From Chitinophaga sp. (lineage in GTDB: Bacteria; Bacteroidota; Bacteroidia; Chitinophagales; Chitinophagaceae), in assembly GCF_017745275.1 (NCBI RefSeq), contig NZ_JAGHZS010000012.1, positions 1-64,000 of the forward strand: a DNA stretch of 64,000 bases. Reading direction: 5' to 3'. Position 1 is the first letter of the stretch. Each line of letters begins with the position of its first letter. Under the pieces are notes generated by a model. That model made no database searches. It was not told the DNA's origin and worked only from the letters and a program-made list of their open reading frames with translations. Below, piece after piece: positions 45,903-53,316 of this stretch. The translations under genes and the position numbers were made by a program.

Positions 45903-46163
45903 ATGCCTAAGATGTTTAAGCAAGCCCTATTGTTAGCGGTTATTCCAACAGTGATAATGCTGTTCCTGATATATGCGGATTTCCGTAACCCATACCTGCA
46001 GGCGGAAATGATTTTTTTTATTCCTGTTGTCTATGGTATTATTGGCGCTGGATTGTTTTTCACAAAGTATTGGGAAATAGGTTTAATGGTATGGCTTGCT
46101 GTTGTGTTGACATTGGTATTGTTGTATGGTACAGTGGAGATAGTAAAAATAGTTGAGCCATAA
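45903..46163 (+). CDS. Small membrane protein of unknown function
   Basis: An 86-residue protein with three hydrophobic spans (about 8-24, 36-54 and 60-80) and a charged hinge (YADFRNPYLQAE). It starts 21 bases after the previous small membrane protein, and both begin with a similar K-x-F-K-x-x-L-L pattern, so they may be distant relatives. No family is recognised. Its stop is adjacent to the terminator shared with leuS. Confidence 0.6.
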   Translation: MPKMFKQALLLAVIPTVIMLFLIYADFRNPYLQAEMIFFIPVVYGIIGAGLFFTKYWEIGLMVWLAVVLTLVLLYGTVEIVKIVEP

Positions 46164-46198
46164 AAAACGGCTGCTCTACACCTTGCAGAACAGCCGTT
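46161..46198 (-). terminator. Terminator of leuS (minus strand)
   Basis: AACGGCTG (46166-46173) pairs with CAGCCGTT (46191-46198). On the minus strand the stem is followed by TTTTTT (complement of 46161-46166). On the plus strand the T-tail is poor, though the stem may still act on the small membrane protein gene. Confidence 0.75.
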
Positions 46199-46221
46199 AT
46201 ATCTTAAATAAACAGTAGTAA

Positions 46222-48987
46222 TTACACCACTACGTTGATCATTTTTCCTTTCACAATAATCACCTTTTTGGGCGCTTTACCTTCCATCCATTTCTGCACT
46301 ATTTCATTACCCAATACTGCCTGTTCAATATCAGCAACAGCAGCATCCAGCGGGAAGCCCATCTCAGAGCGGGTTTTACCGTTGATGGCTACCGGGTAAT
46401 TGAAGGCGCTTTCTTTGGTATATTCCTCATTGTAAACAGGATACAATGCATTCAGAATGCTTTCATTGTTACCCAGGTATTGCCACAGTTCTTCACAGAG
46501 GTGCGGTGCATATGGCGTGAGCAATATCAGCAATGGCTCCAGTATAGCGCGTTTATGACAACGGAGGGTAGCCAGCTCATTTACACAGATCATAAACTGA
46601 CTTACTGCCGTGTTATAAGAGAAGCCATTGGTATCGTGATCTATTTTCTGAATGGTTTTATGCAATATTTTCAGTTCTTCCGGTGTAGGAACCTGCTCAT
46701 TCACAATGATACCTTTTTGCTCATCGGCAAACAGGCGCCACAGTTTTTTGAGGAAGCGGTGTACTCCTTCAATACCTTTGGTATCCCAGGGTTTGGATTG
46801 TTCTACCGGACCGAGGAACATTTCATACATGCGGAAAGTATCAGCGCCGTATTTCTCTACCAGGTCGTTTGGATTAACGGTATTGAATAAACGCTTACTC
46901 ATTTTTTCAAGCTGAACGCCACAGATATATTTGCCATCTTCGAGGATGAAGGTAGCATCTGCAAAGTCGGGCTTCCACTTTTTGAAAGCTGCTGTGTCCA
47001 GTTCTACGCCATCTACGATGTTCACATCTACGTGCAGTTCATCTGTTTCATACTGATCTTTCAATCCGTGAGAAACATACTGGTGAGTGCCACGAACGCG
47101 GTATACCAAACGGGAGCTACCACCAATCATGCCCTGGTTGATCAGTGATTTGAATGGCTCCTGGAATCCGATATGTCCGAGGTCGTACAGCACTTTGGTC
47201 CACATACGGGAATAGAGCAGGTGACCTACGGCATGTTCGGTCCCGCCTACGTATACATCTACCTGGTTCCAGTAGTCGGTGGCTTTACGATCTGCAAATG
47301 TGTGTTTGTTATGCGGATCCATATAACGTAGGAAATACCAGCTACTGCCGGCATAGCCAGGCATGGTGTTGGTTTCGCGTTTTACGCCGGGGGCTACATT
47401 TACCCAGTCGGTGATGTTAGCCAGTGGGCCTTCGCCTTCTGCGCCGGGTTTATAGTTTTCTACGTGTGGCAGTTCCAGCGGCAGGTCTTTTTCGTCCATG
47501 GCATAAGGAATACCATTCTTATAAACGATAGGGAATGGCTCGCCCCAATAGCGCTGGCGGCTAAAGCCGGCATCCCGCATTTTGTAATTGATTTTGCGTT
47601 TGCCGATACCCATTTCTTCCAGCTTGCTGATCACGATGTCAGTAGCGGTTTTCATGTCAACTCCATTGAGGAAGCCACTGTTTTGCAGTTTGGCATCTTT
47701 GGTGGCATTGGCCTCTTCTCCGTTAAACGCATCACCAATGATGTTGGTGATCGGGATGTTAAAGTGTTTGGCGAAGCCAAAGTCGCGCTGGTCACCGCAT
47801 GGCACGGCCATGATGGCACCGGTACCGTAACCGGCCAGCACGTATTCAGCAATCCATACCGGAATTTCGCGGCCATCGAATGGATTGATGGCGTAGGCGC
47901 CGGTAAAGCAGCCGGTGATTTGTTTTACATCGGCCATACGTTCGCGTTCAGAGCGACTTTGAACGTATTCCAGGTATTTATCTATTTCACCCTGTTGTTC
48001 AGGAGTGGTGATAGACTTTACGAGATCATGTTCCGGAGCCAGCACCATGAAGTCAACGCCGAAGATGGTATCTGGACGGGTGGTGTATACTTCAATGTTT
48101 TCGGTGCTGTTTTTCAGCGCGAACTTAATTTCAGCCCCCTGGCTTTTACCGATCCAGTTCCGCTGCATTTCTTTCATGGCATCGCTGAAGGATACTGTTT
48201 CCAGGCCTTCCAGCAGGCGGTTAGCGTATTCGGTGATGCGCAGGAACCACTGGCTCATTTTCTTTTTCACTACAGGGTAGCCACCGCGTTCGCTGACGCC
48301 GTTTACTACCTCGTCGTTTGCCAGTACAGTACCCAGTGCAGCACACCAGTTTACTTCGGCATGCGCCAGGTAGGCCAGGCGATATTGCATTAATATATTG
48401 CGTTGTTCCGTTTCTCCATAGCTTTTCCATTCAGCGGCGGTGAACTGGATGGTACGGTCGCCCGGACAAATATGTCCGGCATTACCATTTTGTTCAAAGA
48501 GGCTGATCAGGGTGCTGATGGGCTCTGCTTTCTGGGTTTCCCGGTTATACCAGCTTTCGAAGATTTGCAGGAATATCCACTGTGTCCATTTGTAATAGGA
48601 AGGGTCGCTGGTGGTTACCTGGCGGTCCCAGTCGTAGCAAAAGCCGATGTTATCCAGCTGTTCGCGGAATGCTTTGATATTTTGTTCAGTGGTTACTGCG
48701 GGATGTTGACCGGTTTCCAGGGCATATTGCTCTGTAGGCAGGCCAAAGGCATCATACCCCATGGTATGTAGCACGTTAAAGCCTTTTAGTCTTTTATAGC
48801 GCGCATAGATGTCTGTTGCAATATAGCCCAGGGGGTGTCCTACGTGAAGACCCGCTCCGGAGGGGTAAGGGAACATGTCCAGTACGTAACATTTGGGCTT
48901 TGGACTGTCATTGCTAACGCGGTAAGCATGCGATTGCTCCCACTGTTCCTGCCATTTTTTTTCGATTGCCCTGAAATTGTATTCCAT
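46222..48987 (-). CDS. leuS: Leucyl-tRNA synthetase
   Basis: A class I aminoacyl-tRNA synthetase charging tRNA-Leu, 921 residues. The HIGH-type motif appears in PSGAGLHVGHPLGY (residues ~41-54) and the KMSKS motif as KMSKR in VQLEKMSKRLF. The CP1 editing domain is present, with TTRPDTIFG and YGTGAIMAVPCGDQRDFGF. The C-terminal anticodon-binding and LeuS-specific domains follow. The length is somewhat above the E. coli enzyme, and extra residues lie in the early insert (~155-200). It stands alone, with a terminator on its 3' side. Confidence 0.96.
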   Translation of the reverse strand: MEYNFRAIEKKWQEQWEQSHAYRVSNDSPKPKCYVLDMFPYPSGAGLHVGHPLGYIATDIYARYKRLKGFNVLHTMGYDAFGLPTEQYALETGQHPAVTTEQNIKAFREQLDNIGFCYDWDRQVTTSDPSYYKWTQWIFLQIFESWYNRETQKAEPISTLISLFEQNGNAGHICPGDRTIQFTAAEWKSYGETEQRNILMQYRLAYLAHAEVNWCAALGTVLANDEVVNGVSERGGYPVVKKKMSQWFLRITEYANRLLEGLETVSFSDAMKEMQRNWIGKSQGAEIKFALKNSTENIEVYTTRPDTIFGVDFMVLAPEHDLVKSITTPEQQGEIDKYLEYVQSRSERERMADVKQITGCFTGAYAINPFDGREIPVWIAEYVLAGYGTGAIMAVPCGDQRDFGFAKHFNIPITNIIGDAFNGEEANATKDAKLQNSGFLNGVDMKTATDIVISKLEEMGIGKRKINYKMRDAGFSRQRYWGEPFPIVYKNGIPYAMDEKDLPLELPHVENYKPGAEGEGPLANITDWVNVAPGVKRETNTMPGYAGSSWYFLRYMDPHNKHTFADRKATDYWNQVDVYVGGTEHAVGHLLYSRMWTKVLYDLGHIGFQEPFKSLINQGMIGGSSRLVYRVRGTHQYVSHGLKDQYETDELHVDVNIVDGVELDTAAFKKWKPDFADATFILEDGKYICGVQLEKMSKRLFNTVNPNDLVEKYGADTFRMYEMFLGPVEQSKPWDTKGIEGVHRFLKKLWRLFADEQKGIIVNEQVPTPEELKILHKTIQKIDHDTNGFSYNTAVSQFMICVNELATLRCHKRAILEPLLILLTPYAPHLCEELWQYLGNNESILNALYPVYNEEYTKESAFNYPVAINGKTRSEMGFPLDAAVADIEQAVLGNEIVQKWMEGKAPKKVIIVKGKMINVVV

Positions 48988-49223
48988 ATATCGGTTGTAG
49001 ATGGCCTTAATTAGCCGGATATCAACAATAGATCCGGTGATGAAGGCGTTATCAGTTATAATTTAAAAAATTGTCATAATGCCGGTTCAGCAAAATAATG
49101 TTAAATTCATTAATACGCCAATGTCATTCCCCAACATCTCCATATATTGCCATTTTATTGCCCGGATGAGCAAGGTTTCCTTGACGGGTTGGCAAAATTA
49201 AACACATAACTACTAATTTTTAT

Positions 49224-49231
49224 TATTTTCG
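49224..49231 (+). promoter_or_regulatory. Probable -7 box of ftsX
   Basis: TATTTTCG differs from TAnnTTTG by one base and lies 18 bases before the ATG at 49250. The 262-base gap to leuS otherwise shows only A/T-rich sequence. Confidence 0.35.
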
Positions 49232-49249
49232 CCGATAAACTGCAGATTA

Positions 49250-50122
49250 ATGGCGCAATCCGGGAAATCATCAGCAAAGAAGTCGAAACCATCCTACCTG
49301 TACTCCATCATTGGTGTGGCACTGGTATTGTTTTTACTGGGCACATTGGGTCTGGTGGTCATACATGCCAACAAACTGAGCGTGTATTTTAAGGAAAGCA
49401 TTGAGGTACAGGTAATTCTGAGAGATAATGTAAAAGAAAGCCAGGCGCTTGCCCTGCGTGATTCTATGGCCCACAAACCATATATCAAGTCCATTGAGTA
49501 TGTGTCTAAAGACATGGCCGCCCAACGTTTTAAAAAGGATTTCGGGGAAGATTTTATCACCCTGTTACAATATAACCCGCTCTATAGCAGCATTAACATA
49601 AAGGCCAACGCCAATTATGTGAACAATGATAGTTTGAAGATTATTGAAAGTAATCTCTCCCAACAAAGCATTGTAAGGGAAATCTCCTATCAGCGGATGC
49701 TGGTGAGCAAGCTGAATGAAAACGTGAACAGGATTGGTCTCATCATCCTTATCATTAGTGGGTTATTATGCCTGGTGGTGATATTCCTGATAGACAATAC
49801 CATCCGTTTGGCGATGTTCAGCAACCGGTTCCTCATTAAAACCATGCAAATGGTAGGAGCTACCCGGTGGTTTATTGCCAAGCCATTCGATTTACGCAGT
49901 ATTGCCAATGGGGCTATTGCCGCGTTGATTGCTATTGCCGGCCTGGTAGGCATTATGTCTGTTGCGGATAAGCTGCTGCCGGAACTGGCGGGCCTACGCG
50001 ACAATGTAATGATCGCCCTCCTGTTCGTAGGCATGATCCTGATCGGTATCTGTATTTCCCTGGTAAGTACCCATCGCTCTGTGATGAAGTACCTGCGCCT
50101 GAAACTGGACGATCTTTATTAA
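49250..50122 (+). CDS. ftsX: Cell division protein FtsX (permease subunit)
   Basis: The membrane partner of FtsE that controls peptidoglycan hydrolases at the septum. The 290 residues show a short cytoplasmic N-terminus, a first helix (about 16-40), a periplasmic loop with SIEVQVILRDNVKESQ, and three C-terminal helices with the FtsX segment MQMVGATRWFIAKPF. ftsE is not adjacent. It is the first gene of a run with DUF3098 and uppP, all envelope related. Confidence 0.92.
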   Translation: MAQSGKSSAKKSKPSYLYSIIGVALVLFLLGTLGLVVIHANKLSVYFKESIEVQVILRDNVKESQALALRDSMAHKPYIKSIEYVSKDMAAQRFKKDFGEDFITLLQYNPLYSSINIKANANYVNNDSLKIIESNLSQQSIVREISYQRMLVSKLNENVNRIGLIILIISGLLCLVVIFLIDNTIRLAMFSNRFLIKTMQMVGATRWFIAKPFDLRSIANGAIAALIAIAGLVGIMSVADKLLPELAGLRDNVMIALLFVGMILIGICISLVSTHRSVMKYLRLKLDDLY

Positions 50123-50161
50123 TTTTAGACATCTTTAACTGAAGATATAATACCAAACACT

Positions 50162-50437
50162 ATGGCTAAAACTAGCGCAAATCCAGCATCAAAAGATGCA
50201 TTGGCCAACAGCCGCCCTATTTTCCCGAAAGAGAATTATAAATTTATGCTGGCTGGTATTGTGGTGATTGTTCTGGGTTTTCTCCTGATGATGGGAGGCG
50301 ACGCCAACGATCCTAACAGCTTTAAACCAGAGGAAGTGTATAGCTTTCGCAGAATTACCCTGGCGCCTACTGTGATAGTACTGGGTTTGCTGATCGAAGT
50401 ATATGCGATTATGCGCCGTCCAAAAACAAATGCATAA
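50162..50437 (+). CDS. DUF3098 domain-containing membrane protein
   Basis: A 91-residue inner-membrane protein with two spans (about 30-47 and 67-84) and the connecting segment GGDANDPNSFKPEEVYSFRR characteristic of DUF3098. The family is often found between ftsX and uppP in Bacteroidota, as here, and may assist envelope growth. No biochemical activity is known. It lies 39 bases after ftsX and is followed by a terminator-like hairpin. Confidence 0.88.
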   Translation: MAKTSANPASKDALANSRPIFPKENYKFMLAGIVVIVLGFLLMMGGDANDPNSFKPEEVYSFRRITLAPTVIVLGLLIEVYAIMRRPKTNA

Positions 50438-50462
50438 TTCGTTCCTATAAAAGTATTCTTAC

Positions 50463-50490
50463 AGCGATGAGCAATCATCGCTTTTTTTTT
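50463..50490 (+). terminator. Terminator-like hairpin between the DUF3098 gene and uppP
   Basis: AGCGATG (50463-50469), loop AGCAAT, CATCGCT (50476-50482), then nine T. The uppP ATG is only 23 bases past it, leaving no room for a separate downstream promoter. Confidence 0.8.
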
Positions 50491-50513
50491 CACTTTTAAC
50501 CATATTAAATTCG

Positions 50514-51314
50514 ATGAACGTTTTTCAGGCTATTATCATCGCCATCGTAGAGGGACTTACAGAATTCCTGCCCATTTCCTCCACCGGTCACATGATTATT
50601 GTGAGCGCGCTGCTGGGAATTGGTAAAGATGACTTCACAAAATTATTTGAAGTGGTGATCCAACTGGGTGCCATCCTGGCTGTAGTAGTATTCTATTGGA
50701 GGAAATTTTTTGTATTCGATAAAAACCGTTTAAACTTTTACCTGAAGCTGGCGGTAGCGGTTATCCCCGCGCTGATATTGGGTTTCCTGTTCAGTAAAAA
50801 AATAGACGCCCTGCTGGAAAGTCCCCTTACAGTAGGTATCACTTTGCTGGTGGGCGGTATCATATTATTATTCGTAGATAACTGGTTTAAAGAGCCAACC
50901 ATTATCACGGAAGAGAAAATAGACATCTTTACCGCGTTACGCATCGGGTTTTACCAGTGTTTAGCCCTGATTCCGGGTACCAGCCGCAGTGCCGCCTCTA
51001 TTGTGGGAGGGATGCAACAAAAACTGTCCCGCAGCGTGGCTGCAGAATTCTCCTTTTTCCTGGCGGTGCCTACTATGGCGGCTGCTACCGGTTATAAACT
51101 GTTAAAGGGAAAAGAGTTGCTGATGGCGCATCCGGACAACCTGAAACTGCTGCTGATCGGTAACATAGTAGCCTTTGTAGTAGCCCTGTTAGCCATTAAG
51201 TTCTTTATTGGTGCCGTAAAGAAATACGGATTTAAAATGTGGGGGTATTACAGGATTATAGTGGGAATCATTATTATAGCCGCCATCCTGATGGGGTATA
51301 ACCTGGAAGTATAG
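50514..51314 (+). CDS. uppP: Undecaprenyl-diphosphate phosphatase
   Basis: It removes a phosphate from undecaprenyl diphosphate to recycle the lipid carrier for peptidoglycan and other envelope glycans; loss causes bacitracin sensitivity in many bacteria. It is a polytopic inner-membrane protein with 266 residues. The BacA/UppP motifs are EGLTEFLPISSTGHM (residues ~13-27) and PGTSRSAASIVGGM (~157-170). It likely belongs to the ftsX-DUF3098-uppP transcription unit, with read-through of the hairpin at 50463-50490. Confidence 0.95.
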   Translation: MNVFQAIIIAIVEGLTEFLPISSTGHMIIVSALLGIGKDDFTKLFEVVIQLGAILAVVVFYWRKFFVFDKNRLNFYLKLAVAVIPALILGFLFSKKIDALLESPLTVGITLLVGGIILLFVDNWFKEPTIITEEKIDIFTALRIGFYQCLALIPGTSRSAASIVGGMQQKLSRSVAAEFSFFLAVPTMAAATGYKLLKGKELLMAHPDNLKLLLIGNIVAFVVALLAIKFFIGAVKKYGFKMWGYYRIIVGIIIIAAILMGYNLEV

Positions 51315-51318
51315 TATT

Positions 51319-51430
51319 TAGCTTTTGGCAGTTAGCCATTAGCTTTTAGCAAAAATGCAGCGGAGAACATTATATATGTTAATCTCCGCTGCATTTTTGT
51401 TAAAAGCTAATGGCTAACTGCTAAAAGCTA
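51319..51430. repeat. Class II heptad hairpin repeat
   Basis: Left arm 51319-51366 (TAGCTTT/TGGCAGT/TAGCCAT/TAGCTTT/TAGCAAA heptads, then AATGCAGCGGAGA) pairs with 51383-51430. The stem is 48 bp with two mismatches. The loop is about 16 bases. It separates convergent uppP and ald and overlaps the end of ald. Confidence 0.88.
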
Positions 51431-52645
51431 TCCTTTCACTGCCAGCAGTAGTTCCAGGTCGGTATACTTTAATTTAAATTTCTCACTTAAATGGTAGTTA
51501 GTCAGCGCACCTTTATACAGGTAAATACCATTCCGCACGCCGCGTTTTATCCATACCAGGTTTTCAAACCCGCCATCATCGGCAGCTTCCACCAATAAAG
51601 GCATCAGCACATTGCTGATAGCTTCGGAAGCGGTGCGGGCAAATCCGGATGGAATATTAGGCACACAGTAATGTACCACATCGTACTTTTTGAACACCGG
51701 GTTTTCGTGCGTAGTGATTTCGGAAGTTTCAAAACAGCCACCGCGGTCGATGCTCACATCTACAATCACAGAGCCGGCTTTCATATTGCTGACCATAGAT
51801 TCACTGACTACAACAGGTGTGCGGCCACTTTGAGAGGATAACGCACCTACTGCCACGTCTGCATTCCGCAGTTGCTCTGCCAGTACTTTAGGCTGGATAA
51901 CGGAAGTGAATACACGTACGCCAATATTGTTTTGCAGCCTTTTTAGCTTGTAGATATTATTATCAAATACTTTTACGGAAGAACCCAGTGCCAGGGCGGT
52001 GCGGGCGGCAAATTCCCCTACAATTCCTGCGCCTATGATCACTACTTTGGTAGGCGGGATACCCGTAATACCTCCCAGCAGGATGCCTTTCCCTTTGTTG
52101 TCGTTGCTGAGGTACTGTCCTGCAATGAGCATACAGGCGCCTCCGGCAATTTCACTCATGGCCCGTACAATCGGATAAGTGCCGGCATCATCTTTCAGGT
52201 TTTCGAAAGATAACAGTGTGATGCGCTTATCCATCATTTTCTCTACCTGCGATGCTTTCAGCGCAGCCAGGTGAATAGGGGAGATGACGATCTGGTGGGG
52301 ATGGAGTAATTCTATTTCTTCATCGTTCAGGGGAGCGGATTTTACGATGATCTCCGCTTTGAACACTTCTTTTTTATCATATACTATTTCGGCGCCGGCT
52401 TCTGAATAGTCGGTATCGTAGTAATGTGATCCGTCACCCGCTTTGTGCTCCACTACAATATGGTGTCCGTGGGCAGCTAAAATGCTGACGGCGTCGGGGA
52501 TAAGGGCGATCCGGTTTTCCTGGAAAGAGGTTTCCTTTGGAATACCTATAAACAGCCGGGAATTTTTCTGTGGAATATCCAGTGTTTCTTCCAGCGGTGA
52601 GTAGGTAAAGCCAGCACTTACTACAGGTTTTTGCCTCTGCTCCAT
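51428..52645 (-). CDS. ald: Alanine dehydrogenase
   Basis: It interconverts L-alanine and pyruvate plus ammonia with NAD. The N-terminal substrate domain has IGIPKETSFQENRIALIP and the conserved VKSAP and HLAA segments. The NAD domain carries KVVIIGAGIVGEFAAR. DVSIDRGGCFETSEITTHENPVF and HYCVPNIPSGFARTAS, reported here in shorter parts as DVSIDRGGCFETSE and CVPNIPSGFA, are diagnostic of Ald/PntA-like enzymes. The length of 405 residues is slightly longer than usual because of a ~30-residue N-terminal extension. It has its own -7 box (52685-52678, minus). Confidence 0.9.
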   Translation of the reverse strand: MEQRQKPVVSAGFTYSPLEETLDIPQKNSRLFIGIPKETSFQENRIALIPDAVSILAAHGHHIVVEHKAGDGSHYYDTDYSEAGAEIVYDKKEVFKAEIIVKSAPLNDEEIELLHPHQIVISPIHLAALKASQVEKMMDKRITLLSFENLKDDAGTYPIVRAMSEIAGGACMLIAGQYLSNDNKGKGILLGGITGIPPTKVVIIGAGIVGEFAARTALALGSSVKVFDNNIYKLKRLQNNIGVRVFTSVIQPKVLAEQLRNADVAVGALSSQSGRTPVVVSESMVSNMKAGSVIVDVSIDRGGCFETSEITTHENPVFKKYDVVHYCVPNIPSGFARTASEAISNVLMPLLVEAADDGGFENLVWIKRGVRNGIYLYKGALTNYHLSEKFKLKYTDLELLLAVKG

Positions 52646-52677
52646 ATGATTGTTCTAGTTTTTTATATCGTAGTATT

Positions 52678-52685
52678 CAAAGATA
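52678..52685 (-). promoter_or_regulatory. -7 box of ald
   Basis: Reads TATCTTTG on the minus strand, matching TAnnTTTG, with a leader of about 28 bases to ATG 52645. It sits just past the tsaE stop. Confidence 0.55.
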
Positions 52686-52687
52686 CG

Positions 52688-53125
52688 TTATTTGGAAGAG
52701 GAAGCGATTTCACGCAGGATCCTTTTTTGGTCTGGTTGTACTTCCAGTTGCAGGTGTATGGTGTCAGGGGGGAGCATATGTGCCACCACTTCCGGCCATT
52801 CCACAAAGCTGATAGCGTCCTGGTAGAGCGTATCTTCCACACCGGCGCTGATGGCGTCGTCTTCATCCTTCAGGCGGTAGAGGTCCAGGTGAAAAATGCG
52901 GCGTGGCTGCCCCTGCTTATCCCGGTAGGCGTATTCATTGATGATGGAAAAGGTAGGACTGGCAGTAGCATCTTCTACGCCTTTGGCGGCACATAGCGCC
53001 TTTACCAGCGTGGTTTTGCCGGCACCCATGGGGCCGTCCAGTGTAAAAACCTGTTTATCCGCAAAATGTTCCCAGAATTGCCGGGCAGTTTCGGGTAGTT
53101 GATCCAGCGTAAATGTCCATTGCAT
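52688..53125 (-). CDS. tsaE: tRNA threonylcarbamoyladenosine biosynthesis ATPase TsaE
   Basis: A P-loop ATPase that works with TsaB and TsaD to make t6A in ANN-decoding tRNAs. Walker A is GPMGAGKTTLVKAL (residues ~32-45); SPTFSIINEY and IFHLDLYRL are family signatures, and FVEWPE lies in the C-terminal part. The length of 145 residues is typical. ATG 53125 is preferred over TTG 53131. A -7 box (53136-53129, minus) lies so close that the message may have no leader. Confidence 0.93.
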   Translation of the reverse strand: MQWTFTLDQLPETARQFWEHFADKQVFTLDGPMGAGKTTLVKALCAAKGVEDATASPTFSIINEYAYRDKQGQPRRIFHLDLYRLKDEDDAISAGVEDTLYQDAISFVEWPEVVAHMLPPDTIHLQLEVQPDQKRILREIASSSK

Positions 53126-53128
53126 CCC

Positions 53129-53136
53129 CAAAAATA
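53129..53136 (-). promoter_or_regulatory. -7 box of tsaE
   Basis: Reads TATTTTTG on the minus strand. Only three bases separate it from ATG 53125, implying a leaderless transcript or a slightly later true start. Confidence 0.4.
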
Positions 53137-53139
53137 AGG

Positions 53140-53268
53140 ATAAAGCAGAAAGGAGAAAGCAAAAAGCTATTGTAGCGAATGATTGGTGCGACTATCAGTC
53201 AAATATCCGCTATTATCAGCCGCTACAATAGCTTTTTGCTTTCAGCTTTATGCTTTCTGCTTCGCTGT
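53140..53268. repeat. Degenerate class I heptad hairpin repeat (divergent gene pair)
   Basis: The arms share AAAGCAAAAAGCTATTGTAG and CG perfectly, with AGAAAGG/AGAAAGC heptads outside. The middle of the stem no longer pairs well (53182-53220). Unlike most copies it lies between divergent genes (tsaE and the P-type ATPase). Confidence 0.75.
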
Positions 53269-53304
53269 TGCAATAATATTTCCCTTGCGTTGACCCTCAT
53301 CTGG

Positions 53305-53312
53305 TACCTTTG
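53305..53312 (+). promoter_or_regulatory. -7 box of the copper ATPase gene
   Basis: TACCTTTG matches TAnnTTTG and lies 4 bases before ATG 53317. Transcription would start at or beside the ATG. Confidence 0.55.
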
Positions 53313-53316
53313 TAAA

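Noticed and set aside
47464..48393. 309-codon open frame on the plus strand antisense to leuS
   Set aside because: It lies wholly inside leuS, which has full family motifs; the frame has no recognisable domain or promoter and is a by-product of codon bias.
53179..53316. N-terminal extension of the copper ATPase
   Set aside because: The extension is a translation of the hairpin repeat arm; the family start with the metal-binding domain fits ATG 53317.
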